64,000 bases of DNA, taken from the NCBI GenBank assembly GCA_902362875.1, contig CABIYF010000009.1:39624-103623 (forward strand). Direction: 5' to 3'. The stretch's first letter is position 1. Every line of letters starts with the position of its first letter. The notes under the pieces were generated by a model. The model saw only the letters and a program-made list of their open reading frames with translations, had not been told where the DNA came from and made no database searches. Positions 9,219 to 17,374 of the stretch are shown here, piece by piece. Source of the DNA: Eubacteriaceae bacterium. GTDB lineage: Bacteria; Bacillota; Clostridia; Lachnospirales; Lachnospiraceae. The position numbers and the translations under genes are program-made.

Positions 9219-10247
9219 TTAGTATCCAACCCGATAAATAATCTTCTGATTGATCTTGCTTAATTCATCACTAACCTGATAATCTTTCGTACCAAACAAA
9301 TACTTATGAGCACGAATCGCATTTTCTTTCAATGTCGTAGGGAATCCATAGTAAGTTCCATAATAACGCATTTCTTTCTGATCCCAAGGGAATCCCTGCT
9401 GGTCTTTGATCTCGTATTTAAATACAGATAGCACCATCTTAAATAATTCATCCTGACTCATATTTGTCTTAACCTGCGGAAGAACTTCATCCATAACAGC
9501 CATCATTTTCAATGGGCTTTTCTTACCTTTCTCGAAAATCTTTTCAAGAACTTCTCTCTGCCTTCCGGCTCTTGCAAGATCACCGCCTGCAGTATAACGG
9601 ATTCTGGAATAAGCAACGGCCTGATTACCATCAAGCGTGTAAGTTCCAGCACTTTTGATCGTAGAAGAATTACCACCATTGATACGGTTCATATCTTTGA
9701 TATAAGAATTCAGGTTTTTAAGAATGCTTTTATCAACCTTAACTTCAATACCGCCAACGGCATCAACGATATTTGCAAGGATCTTAAAGTTCACAGTAGC
9801 GTATTTCTCGATATTCAGATCGAGATTACGATTGATCGTACTGATCGCAAGTTCCGGACCGCCCCATGAATAAGCGGCATTTACTTTGCTGTATTTTCCG
9901 TTGATGCTTAAATATGTATCGCGGTAAATGGACAGCAGTTTCACTTCTTTTGTGGAATTGTTGATGCTCACAACGATGATCGAATCTGAACGGTTGCCTC
10001 GGTCAGACATACTTCCTGTCTGTGAATCAATTCCGAAGAAAGCATAATTCGTATAATCACTCATGTTACTATCATTATTAACTGTGACAAGCTGGCTTTG
10101 ATTTAACTCTTTTGTCTGAACCTTGCCAAGTTTTGAATGAAGTGTAAAAACAACAATTCCAATCAGTGCTGCGATTAGAATAATGAATAAAAATAAGAAA
10201 CGAATCGGTGATCGCCGCCTTTTTTTAATATGTTTTTTATGTGCCAT
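9219..10247 (-). CDS. LytR-CpsA-Psr family wall-polymer ligase
   Basis: The start is set at the ATG at 10247 (MAHKKHIKKRRR), because GGGAG lies seven bases before it; a longer frame to 10265 overlaps that site. The 342-residue protein has a basic cytoplasmic tail, one membrane segment (about 16-37) and an outside LCP domain with the DRGNRSDSIIVVS and KLLSIYRDTY motifs that bind the polyprenyl pyrophosphate head group. LCP enzymes attach teichoic acids or capsule to peptidoglycan, which fits the adjacent polymer genes. It follows the sugar transferase gene but a terminator-like hairpin lies between. Confidence 0.93.
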   Translation of the reverse strand: MAHKKHIKKRRRSPIRFLFLFIILIAALIGIVVFTLHSKLGKVQTKELNQSQLVTVNNDSNMSDYTNYAFFGIDSQTGSMSDRGNRSDSIIVVSINNSTKEVKLLSIYRDTYLSINGKYSKVNAAYSWGGPELAISTINRNLDLNIEKYATVNFKILANIVDAVGGIEVKVDKSILKNLNSYIKDMNRINGGNSSTIKSAGTYTLDGNQAVAYSRIRYTAGGDLARAGRQREVLEKIFEKGKKSPLKMMAVMDEVLPQVKTNMSQDELFKMVLSVFKYEIKDQQGFPWDQKEMRYYGTYYGFPTTLKENAIRAHKYLFGTKDYQVSDELSKINQKIIYRVGY

Positions 10248-10261
10248 AAAGTAGTCTCCCT

Positions 10262-10300
10262 TCAAACAAAAAACGGATGAGAAACTCCATCCGTTTTGTT
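10262..10300 (-). terminator. Terminator after the sugar transferase gene
   Basis: On the minus strand an AACGGATG stem pairs with CATCCGTT around an 8-base loop and is followed by TTTTGTTT. It lies between the sugar transferase stop (10302) and the LCP gene, so LCP expression would need read-through or its own promoter. Confidence 0.75.
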
Positions 10301-10301
10301 A

Positions 10302-11732
10302 TTAGTATGCATTTTTATTGACAAATCCCTTAAAGAATGTAAGGAATAAAATCTTGATATCAAGTCCCAAAGACCAGTTCTCAATATAATAAAGGTCATG
10401 TTCGATTCTGCTTCGGATGGAAGTATCACCGCGGAATCCATTGACCTGTGCCCATCCTGTGATACCTGGACGAACCTGATGTTTGATCATATAACGAGGG
10501 ATCTCTTCTTTGAATTTCTCAACAAACAAAGGGCGTTCTGGTCGTGGACCGATCAGACTCATATCGCCTTTTAATACATTCCAGAATTGTGGAAGTTCAT
10601 CGAGGCTTGTCTTACGGATCACACGCCCGACAGGTGTAACGCGGGCATCATTCTTGGTTGTCCATTCTTTGGCTTCTTTCTTAGGATCCTGAACTCCCAT
10701 GGAGCGGAACTTGTACATCTTAAATGGTTTATTACCAAGTCCGATACGTTCCTGTGCAAAGAAGATTGGTCCTGGAGAACTCTTCTTCACAAGGATTGCC
10801 ACGATCAGCATGATCGGTGAAAACAGGATCAGTGCCACAATGGAACCGACAATATCGATCAGACGCTTGATAACACGGTTTACTGTGTTGGTAAGCGGAA
10901 CATTACGGATATTGATAACTGGAAGTCCGTCAAGATCTTCCGTGTATGGGTTTGTCGAAATAAAGTTATAATAATCAGGTACAAACTTTGTATGAACACC
11001 AGACTTCTCGCAGATTGCTACGATCTGTTCCAGTTTGTGGTATTCGTTCAGGTTCAGTGTGATCGCAACCTCATCGAGAGAGGATTTCTCAAGGTAAGCT
11101 GCCAGATCTTTTAAAGTACCAATCTTCTTGATACCGCGGTATTCAAAGTTACTGCTTACAAGGTCATCAAAGATCCCATGAACTTTAAGTCCCCACTGTG
11201 GATTCGCCTTAATACGGTCAATATATGCAGCCGCAGATGTACTGAATCCGATAAATACAGTATGTTTGATATTTCTTCCTTTCTTACGGTTCACTTTCAA
11301 GAACTTACGAATCAGATACCTTGAAAAGACACCAAAGATAAAGTTAAAGAAATAAAAAAGCAGGTACAGGGAACGTGGAAAATTCTGAATCTGGAATACG
11401 GTGATCACAAAGGCAGAAACTCCAAGTCCGATCAGGTTTGCTTTCACAAGATTCACAAGTTCTTTTGAACCACGCTGATAACGCTTTGGTGTATAAAGAC
11501 CGAAAAAGGAATATAATAATAGTAAAAAGATCAGTGAAGCGATCAAAGGCTGCTGATACTGATAGAATTCCTTGTAATAACGATTATACTCAAAAATCTC
11601 TTTATTCAACCAAAAGCCGTGGATATTCAACTTGAATCTTATATAATAGGCCACATATCCTGCAAGATAAATGCAGACAGCATCCATCACGACGTGCAGC
11701 CTGTTTAAATAGGTTTGATTTTGCTTGATCAT
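10302..11732 (-). CDS. Undecaprenyl-phosphate sugar-1-phosphate transferase (WcaJ/CpsE-like)
   Basis: This 476-residue initiating enzyme has four N-terminal membrane segments, a CoA-binding-like central domain (about 150-275), a further membrane hairpin near 290-312, and the bacterial sugar transferase domain with [46 protein letters not shown]. It moves a sugar-1-phosphate from a nucleotide sugar to undecaprenyl phosphate, the first step of exopolysaccharide or polymer synthesis. Length matches full-length WcaJ/WbaP enzymes. It is transcribed away from htrA and towards the LCP gene. Confidence 0.94.
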   Translation of the reverse strand: MIKQNQTYLNRLHVVMDAVCIYLAGYVAYYIRFKLNIHGFWLNKEIFEYNRYYKEFYQYQQPLIASLIFLLLLYSFFGLYTPKRYQRGSKELVNLVKANLIGLGVSAFVITVFQIQNFPRSLYLLFYFFNFIFGVFSRYLIRKFLKVNRKKGRNIKHTVFIGFSTSAAAYIDRIKANPQWGLKVHGIFDDLVSSNFEYRGIKKIGTLKDLAAYLEKSSLDEVAITLNLNEYHKLEQIVAICEKSGVHTKFVPDYYNFISTNPYTEDLDGLPVINIRNVPLTNTVNRVIKRLIDIVGSIVALILFSPIMLIVAILVKKSSPGPIFFAQERIGLGNKPFKMYKFRSMGVQDPKKEAKEWTTKNDARVTPVGRVIRKTSLDELPQFWNVLKGDMSLIGPRPERPLFVEKFKEEIPRYMIKHQVRPGITGWAQVNGFRGDTSIRSRIEHDLYYIENWSLGLDIKILFLTFFKGFVNKNAY

Positions 11733-11886
11733 AGAAATAATTCTCCTTTTTTACTGCTTCTATTATAAGGGAAAAACAACGATCATACAACGAGAAATTG
11801 CCTTAACTTTTTCTTATTTTTAGGGAAAATAAAAAATACTTCATTTTTTGAAAAATCCATTTTTTTGTAACATATTAATCACATTT

Positions 11887-11915
11887 TTTACACATTTATA
11901 GGATATATTTATCTC
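11887..11915 (+). promoter_or_regulatory. Probable promoter of the HtrA-like gene
   Basis: TTTACA at 11887-11892 and TATCTC at 11910-11915 are separated by 17 bases, leaving a ~70-base leader before ATG 11989. The -10 match is weak. Confidence 0.4.
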
Positions 11916-11988
11916 ATAAAGCAAAAAACTTACAAAGATCAGACATCGATCGAAGACAAAAGACCAGGATTGAAAGGAGAACATCATT

Positions 11989-13392
11989 ATGGATGGATAT
12001 CATACAAATCAAGACGGACAGTGGAAGACTTCCGATCAGTGGAGAGCTGAAGAAGCCAACACTTCAAATAAGAAACCAAAGAAATCAGGAAGAGGAAAAT
12101 ACGCAGCAAAGCTTGCAGCATCAGCAGTTGCATTTGGATTGATCGCAGGACTTGTGATGCAGGGAGTTACTTTTGGATTCTCAAAGGCAGGCGTTGGAAA
12201 TGGAGCAACACAGCTCGCGACAACAAAGACGACAAGTAGCAGCTCCAGCACAAGCAGTGATGATCTTTCTGGTGTATCAGAAAATGTTATGCCATCAATC
12301 GTTTCCATCACAGGAAAGTTTGAGACAACAAGCCAGAGCTGGTTCGGACAGACACAGAGCAGCGAATCAGAAGGTGTTGGTTCTGGAATTATCATTGGAA
12401 AGAAAGATGGCAAGATCTTAATCGTTACCAATAACCATGTTGTCGCAGATGCGAAATCCTTATCTGTAGGATTTGTTGACGGCAAGAGTGCAAGTGCAAC
12501 GATCCGTGGTACAGACAGTGATGCCGACCTGGCAGTTGTGGAAGTTAACACAAAAGATATGAAAGCTTCTACATTAAAGAAGATCGCAGTGATCACACTG
12601 GGTGACTCTTCCAAGTTAAAGACCGGTGAGAGAGCAATTGCGATCGGTAATGCTTTAGGTTATGGACAGTCAGTAACTGGTGGATATATCAGTGCCTTAA
12701 ACCGTCAGGTTCAGTTAACAGACAAGACAATGACACTGATCCAGACAGATGCAGCGATCAACCCAGGTAACAGTGGTGGTGCATTATTAAACAGCAAAGG
12801 TGAGCTGATCGGTATCAATACAGTCAAATATTCTTCTGAAGACGTAGAAGGAATGGGATACGCAATTCCAATCAATACAGCAAAACCAATCATCAATAAA
12901 CTGATCAAGAACGAAGCAACAAGTGAGAGTGAGCAGGCATACTTAGGAGTATCAGGACAGACAATTGACAGCTCTATGGCAAGCCAGTTTGATATGCCAT
13001 CTGGTGTTTATGTACAGCAGGTAATCAAGAACTCTCCAGCTCAGAAAGCAGGAATCAGCGCAGGTGACGTGATCGTATCAATTGATGGAAGCAGTGTTTC
13101 TACAATGGATGGATTAAAAGAAAAGATTTCAAACTTAAAAGCTGGCAAGAAAGTCAAGATCGTCGTAAAACGTCAGAATCAGATGGGAACTTACGAGAAG
13201 AAGACACTGACAGTGACATTAGGAAAGAAATCCGATGCACCAAGCACAAGCAGCAATAGCAGTAACAGTAATAGCAGTAACAGTAATAGCGGAAGCAGTA
13301 ACAGTGGAAACAGCAACAGCTATAACAACAATTACAATAACAACTATAATAATGAAAGTTCCGACAGCCAGTATTACAGCTATGGCCAGTAA
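11989..13392 (+). CDS. HtrA/DegP-family membrane-anchored serine protease with PDZ domain
   Basis: The protein has 467 residues. A cytoplasmic head (1-38) is followed by one membrane segment (about 40-62) and a Ser/Thr linker. The trypsin-like domain has the triad His150 (TNNHVV), Asp180 (DADLAVV) and Ser262 (NPGNSGGALLN). A PDZ domain spans about 305-405. The last 50 residues are low-complexity Ser-Asn and Asn-Tyr repeats, probably a flexible cell-wall spacer. HtrA proteases degrade misfolded exported proteins during envelope stress. AAAGGAGAACATC precedes the ATG. It is followed by a strong terminator. Confidence 0.96.
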   Translation: MDGYHTNQDGQWKTSDQWRAEEANTSNKKPKKSGRGKYAAKLAASAVAFGLIAGLVMQGVTFGFSKAGVGNGATQLATTKTTSSSSSTSSDDLSGVSENVMPSIVSITGKFETTSQSWFGQTQSSESEGVGSGIIIGKKDGKILIVTNNHVVADAKSLSVGFVDGKSASATIRGTDSDADLAVVEVNTKDMKASTLKKIAVITLGDSSKLKTGERAIAIGNALGYGQSVTGGYISALNRQVQLTDKTMTLIQTDAAINPGNSGGALLNSKGELIGINTVKYSSEDVEGMGYAIPINTAKPIINKLIKNEATSESEQAYLGVSGQTIDSSMASQFDMPSGVYVQQVIKNSPAQKAGISAGDVIVSIDGSSVSTMDGLKEKISNLKAGKKVKIVVKRQNQMGTYEKKTLTVTLGKKSDAPSTSSNSSNSNSSNSNSGSSNSGNSNSYNNNYNNNYNNESSDSQYYSYGQ

Positions 13393-13427
13393 AATCAGTT
13401 GAAAAAATATTCAAACAAAGATACAAT

Positions 13428-13465
13428 AAAATGGAACCCTGATCAAAGGCAGGGTTCCATTTTTT
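13428..13465 (+). terminator. Intrinsic terminator after the HtrA-like gene
   Basis: A 13-bp stem of AAAATGGAACCCT with AGGGTTCCATTTT around the loop GATCAAAGGC ends in a T-run. Confidence 0.92.
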
Positions 13466-13483
13466 AGTCAGGAGAAGAAGCCT

Positions 13484-13963
13484 ATGGTTATGATCGAAAT
13501 AGAAAATATCAAGAAATTTATGGCAGGTTTTTTAGGAGGAAATCTGTTTGATGATTTTTTGATGAGTGAAGGAAAACTTTCCATGAATATTGCATACGAA
13601 TTTGATGGAAAGATATTAAAAGAATTTTATGACACTGAAGAATGGGAAGAGATGCAAATGTATCCATACGTCATGTGGAAAGAAGAAAAAGAGAAGATCT
13701 TTTCACTTGTCAAAGGCAAGAAAACACCACTGTCATTTCAGTTCGTAATGATGTTAAAACCAGACCTTGTCAGCGAGATTCTTGCCAAATATAATCTCGC
13801 AATCAGAGAAGATGAAGTCGCAGGACTTTTCATCAATGTCTTATATGACAGACAAGGCTTAAAATGCACCGCCGGAGTTTCAAGAAAGACATTTGTGTTA
13901 GATAAGACATTAGAAGAAGCATGGGATCAGGAAGTAAAAGAGAGATTTCTGGAATTTTTATAA
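13484..13963 (+). CDS. Conserved hypothetical protein, DUF5721-like
   Basis: This 159-residue soluble protein has no signal peptide or membrane segment, is rich in Glu and Lys, and shows mixed alpha/beta character. The sequence resembles small uncharacterised Lachnospiraceae proteins (DUF5721), judged from memory of the family and not from a search. AGGAGA precedes ATG 13484; the second Met (13490) is an alternative start. It stands alone between the HtrA terminator and the degV promoter region. Function unknown. Confidence 0.65.
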   Translation: MVMIEIENIKKFMAGFLGGNLFDDFLMSEGKLSMNIAYEFDGKILKEFYDTEEWEEMQMYPYVMWKEEKEKIFSLVKGKKTPLSFQFVMMLKPDLVSEILAKYNLAIREDEVAGLFINVLYDRQGLKCTAGVSRKTFVLDKTLEEAWDQEVKERFLEFL

Positions 13964-14169
13964 GATAAGAAAAAATTTTTTAGTGAAAAAATGTGGGTAT
14001 ATTTCATAACTTATGCCATTTTTTAACAAAGTATCTGTAGAATTTTTCACAAACTTATGGGTACATTCCACAAAGAAACTTAGTTTGTATGTTTCTTTTT
14101 CGAAAGATATATGTTAGAATAAGTAGTAATGAATACCAGATAAGAAAGTTGTAAAAAGGAGATACGAAT

Positions 14170-15006
14170 ATGAGTTTTCATATTGTTTGTGACAGCTGTA
14201 CGGATTTGACAGAAGAAGATATTAAAAAAGGATGTTATACATGGGTGCCATTAACCTTATTAGTGGACGGAGAAGAGATTATAGATGACGAAACTTTTGA
14301 TCAGGCAGATTTCTTGGCGAAAGTAGCAGCCAGCAAAGAATCAGTAAAATCAGCATGCCCTGCACCAGAGAGTTACATGGCAGCTTATTCCAAGGCAGAT
14401 GATATTTATGTAGTAACACTATCTGCAGAATTAAGCGGATCATACAACAGTGCAGTACTTGGAAAGAACCTTTACGAAGAGGAGAATGGAGAGAAGAACA
14501 TTCATGTAATAAACTCCAGAGGAGCTGCTACAACACAGGTACTGATCGCACGTAAACTATACGAATATGCAAGTCAGGGAATGCCGTTTGAAGAAGTCGT
14601 TGAGAAGATCGAAGAATACACAACAAGTCTTAGAACATATTTTGTCTTAGAGACATTAGAAGTATTAAGAATGAACGGAAGACTATCAAGACTCTCCGCA
14701 ACGATCGCAAGCGCACTGAATATCAAACCAGTCATGATCGGAACAAGAGACGGAGTCATCCAGAAAGCAGCCCAGGCAAGAGGAATGAAGAAAGCACTTG
14801 CGAAGATGGTAGAACATATGAACAGCGAAGGAAGAGATCTTTCAGGAAGAAAGTTCGTTATTTCACACTGTAATTGTTATGAAAGAGCTGTTTATGTGAA
14901 GGAACTGATTCAGAAGAATTTACATGCCCAGGATGTGGATATTGTTGATACTAAGGGTGTTAGTAGTTTGTATGCATGCGATGGGGGAATCATAGTTTCT
15001 TACTAA
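14170..15006 (+). CDS. DegV family fatty-acid-binding protein
   Basis: This 278-residue protein starts with the DegV signature (VCDSCTDLTEEDIKKG) and contains KSACPAPESYM and LSAELSGSYNSA, the segments that line the lipid-binding cleft. DegV/FakB proteins present bound fatty acids to the FakA kinase. No fakA-like gene is in the window. AAAGGAG precedes ATG 14170, and a TAGAAT -10-like box (14115-14120) lies upstream. Its stop codon lies 7 bases before a long palindrome (15013-15304), which is the only terminator-like structure downstream. Confidence 0.93.
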   Translation: MSFHIVCDSCTDLTEEDIKKGCYTWVPLTLLVDGEEIIDDETFDQADFLAKVAASKESVKSACPAPESYMAAYSKADDIYVVTLSAELSGSYNSAVLGKNLYEEENGEKNIHVINSRGAATTQVLIARKLYEYASQGMPFEEVVEKIEEYTTSLRTYFVLETLEVLRMNGRLSRLSATIASALNIKPVMIGTRDGVIQKAAQARGMKKALAKMVEHMNSEGRDLSGRKFVISHCNCYERAVYVKELIQKNLHAQDVDIVDTKGVSSLYACDGGIIVSY

Positions 15007-15012
15007 ATTTTG

Positions 15013-15304
15013 ATTTGTAATGTTTACGCCGGGAGGGTGTTGACGTATAAAAAGAAACCGAAATATGAATCATAGGGACTGAAAAACGGATTCCATTGAC
15101 GGAGTTTTGACAGAACGCTTATCCGCTGGATCTCCTGCGATAACTCGCCTTCAAAGATATTTAGACCAGTAGTCTTTGAGGCTCAAACAATCGCCCGATC
15201 CAGCTGCGATTCCGTCAAAACTCCTATGGAATCCTATCATTTCAGTCCCTATGATTCATATTTCGGTTCCTTTTTATACGCTGAAGGCTGAGCGGTTTAC
15301 AAAT
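15013..15304. repeat. Long palindromic element, family A, copy 1
   Basis: This is a 292-bp imperfect palindrome. The outermost arms ATTTGTAA (15013-15020) and TTACAAAT (15297-15304) enclose GTATAAAAAG/CTTTTTATAC, then a long arm reading GAAACCGAAATATGAATC on the left and its complement on the right, then GGAGTTTTGAC/GTCAAAACTCC. Inside is the family core: CGCTTATCCGC, a GGATC/GATCC stem, and a TTCAAAG/CTTTGA apical stem around TATTTAGACCAG. Five related copies exist in the window. It begins 7 bases after the degV stop. No protein is encoded. The 15305-15389 remainder resembles the flank of copy 3 (GGTTTACAAATGAAGG... region at 49361) and the start of the B element. Confidence 0.9.
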
Positions 15305-15389
15305 AAAAGTTGTAGTAGACGGAGGGCGTGTGCTTAGCTTATTTCTATCTCATACAACATTAACGACTACCTTTCAAATCAGAATTTCT

Positions 15390-15449
15390 TTGTTAGAATT
15401 TTAACGTTACAATGCACAAAAAATATTAGGATTGTTACGAATTTAACGT
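15390..15449. promoter_or_regulatory. Two tandem Rex-like operators upstream of the hydrogenase operon
   Basis: TTGTTAGAATTTTAACGT (15390-15407) and TTGTTACGAATTTAACGT (15432-15449) both fit the Rex operator pattern TTGTTAA-N4-TTAACAA with 11 of 14 defined positions each. They are 42 bases apart (four helical turns) and each is followed by the repeat ATGCACAAAAAAT. The second lies 20 bases before the -35 box. Rex senses NADH/NAD+ and represses fermentative genes including hydrogenases in clostridia. The rex gene is not in the window. Confidence 0.7.
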
Positions 15450-15469
15450 ATAGAATGCACAAAAAATGG

Positions 15470-15498
15470 TTGAATTGCTCGAAATTCCCCGCTATAAT
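15470..15498 (+). promoter_or_regulatory. SigA promoter of the hydrogenase operon
   Basis: TTGAAT (15470-15475) and a perfect TATAAT (15493-15498) are separated by 17 bases. The start codon at 15542 is preceded by AAGGAGGATGAGTC. Confidence 0.88.
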
Positions 15499-15541
15499 TG
15501 AAACCAATATACTGATATAGAGGAATTAAGGAGGATGAGTC

Positions 15542-17374
15542 ATGAGTCGTTTAGAATTAAGGACTCCAAACCAGGCACAACTGGTTGTGGAAGGACTTTA
15601 TAAAGATTTGGAACGAAGAATCGAGTCAAGCCCGCCAGGGTTATGTCCGGTTGATATGTCCAGAGCATTCTTAGAGATTTGTCATGCACAGAGTTGTGGA
15701 AAGTGTGTTCCATGCCGTGTAGGACTTGGACAGCTGAAGAATCTGATCACAGATGTCTTAGATGGCAAAGCCACGATCCGAACATTAACAGAGATACAGG
15801 AGACAGCAAAATCCATTATGGAATCCGCAGACTGCGCCATTGGGTATGAGGCAGCCAATATGGTGTATAAAGGAGTCATTGGATTTAAAGATGATTATGT
15901 AGAACATATCATGTATCATAGATGCTTAAGCACATTAAAACAGCCGGTACCATGTGTATCAAGATGTCCTGCAAGAGTAGACATTCCAGGATATATCGCA
16001 CTGGTACGTGAGGGAAGATATGAAGATGCGATCCGTCTGATCAGAAAGGATAATCCTTTCCCTACAACATGCGGATTTATCTGCGAGCATCCATGTGAGG
16101 CATTATGCCGTAGAAATATGATCGATGATGCTGTGAATATCCGTGGATTAAAACGTATGGCAGCAGATGCAGCAGGTTATGTTGCACCTCCAGCATGTGC
16201 AGAATCTACTGGTAAGAATATTGCCGTTGTTGGTGGTGGACCAGGTGGATTAAGTGCTGCTTATTTCTTACAGTTGATGGGACATCAGGTAACAGTATAC
16301 GAGATGCTTCCAAAACTTGGAGGAATGTTACGTTATGGAATTCCAAACTACAGACTTCCAAAAGAACGCTTAGATGATGATATTCAGGCAATCTTGGACA
16401 CAGGAGTGAAAGTAGACTGTGGAAAAGCCATTGGTAAAGATTATTCCATTGTGGATTTAAAAGAGAAATATGACGCAGTACTGATTACGATCGGTGCGAG
16501 TACAGATAAGAAATTAGGACTGGAAGGAGAAGATGCCAAAGGTGTAATCTCAGCCGTACAGTTCTTAAGAAATGTTGGATACGGAACGCAGGAGAGCTTA
16601 GAAGGCAAAGAAGTCGCCGTTATCGGTGGTGGAAACGTATCCATGGATGCAGTTCGTACATCCGTAAGATTAGGTGCGAAGAAAGTCAGCATCGTATATA
16701 GAAGAAGGGTCGCAGATATGACAGCCCTGCCAGATGAGATTTCAGGTGCGGAAGCAGAAGGCGTTGAGATCAAAACTCTGATGGCACCTTCAAGAATTGA
16801 GAAAGACGAAGAAGGCAATGTAAAAGGTGTATGGGTAACTCCACAGATGATCAGTAACATCAAAGGTGGAAGAGCATCTGTAAAGCCAACAGGTGAAGAT
16901 GATGTATTTATCCCATGTCAGGCACTGATCGTAGCGATTGGTCAGGATATCGAATACCAGCATTTTGAGGAAGCAGGAGTTCCAGTGCAGAGAGGTAAGA
17001 TCAATGTAGAGAAATTCGGTGGATTCGAAGAGATGCCTGGAGTATTTGCAGGTGGAGATTGTGCGACAGGTCCATCTACCGTAATTTCTGCGATCGCAGC
17101 TGGTAAAGTTATCGCAGCAAATATTGATGAATATCTTGGATTCCATCATGAGATCACAGCAGATGTTGAGATTCCAGAACCGAAGTTAGAGGACAAGCCG
17201 GCTTGTGGAAGAGTAAATCTTACAGAGAGAGAAGCCGGAGAGAGAATCAAAGACTTTGAAGGAATTGAAAACTGCATGACACATAAAGAATCATGCCAGG
17301 AAGCTGGAAGATGCTTACGCTGTGACCACTTTGGTTACGGAATCTTTAAAGGAGGGAGGGCTACAAAATGGTAA
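15542..17374 (+). CDS. NAD(P)-dependent flavin oxidoreductase partner of the hydrogenase (GltD-like with NuoF-type iron-sulfur domain)
   Basis: This 610-residue fusion begins with a region (about 1-115) like the NADH dehydrogenase NuoF iron-sulfur end, including SCGKCVPCRVGL. A glutamate-synthase-small-chain module follows: the Cys-rich Fer4_20 part (PCVSRCPARVDIPGY, CGFICEHPCEALCRR), the FAD motif GGGPGGLSAAY (near 231), a second nucleotide motif GGGNVSMDA (near 361), and GVFAGGDCATGPSTV. A C-terminal Cys cluster ends in RCLRCD. The FMN-binding part of NuoF is absent. It overlaps the hydrogenase gene by 7 bases, so it probably passes electrons between NAD(P)H and the hydrogenase. Cofactor choice and bifurcation are not shown by sequence. 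Confidence 0.85.
   Translation: MSRLELRTPNQAQLVVEGLYKDLERRIESSPPGLCPVDMSRAFLEICHAQSCGKCVPCRVGLGQLKNLITDVLDGKATIRTLTEIQETAKSIMESADCAIGYEAANMVYKGVIGFKDDYVEHIMYHRCLSTLKQPVPCVSRCPARVDIPGYIALVREGRYEDAIRLIRKDNPFPTTCGFICEHPCEALCRRNMIDDAVNIRGLKRMAADAAGYVAPPACAESTGKNIAVVGGGPGGLSAAYFLQLMGHQVTVYEMLPKLGGMLRYGIPNYRLPKERLDDDIQAILDTGVKVDCGKAIGKDYSIVDLKEKYDAVLITIGASTDKKLGLEGEDAKGVISAVQFLRNVGYGTQESLEGKEVAVIGGGNVSMDAVRTSVRLGAKKVSIVYRRRVADMTALPDEISGAEAEGVEIKTLMAPSRIEKDEEGNVKGVWVTPQMISNIKGGRASVKPTGEDDVFIPCQALIVAIGQDIEYQHFEEAGVPVQRGKINVEKFGGFEEMPGVFAGGDCATGPSTVISAIAAGKVIAANIDEYLGFHHEITADVEIPEPKLEDKPACGRVNLTEREAGERIKDFEGIENCMTHKESCQEAGRCLRCDHFGYGIFKGGRATKW

Noticed and set aside
12036..12614. 192-codon open frame on the minus strand inside the HtrA-like gene
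   Set aside because: It is antisense to a clear protease domain, has no ribosome site and no protein-like pattern; it follows from codon bias.
13236..13380. Tandem AGCAGTAACAGT-like repeats considered as a CRISPR-like or minisatellite feature
   Set aside because: They are in frame and encode the Ser-Asn tail of the HtrA protein; no spacers. No CRISPR array was seen anywhere in the window.
13964..14169. Inverted repeats (GTGGGTATATTT and GTACATTCCAC) before degV as a palindromic element
   Set aside because: Pairing is short and broken, unlike the A and B families; at most a weak regulatory site.
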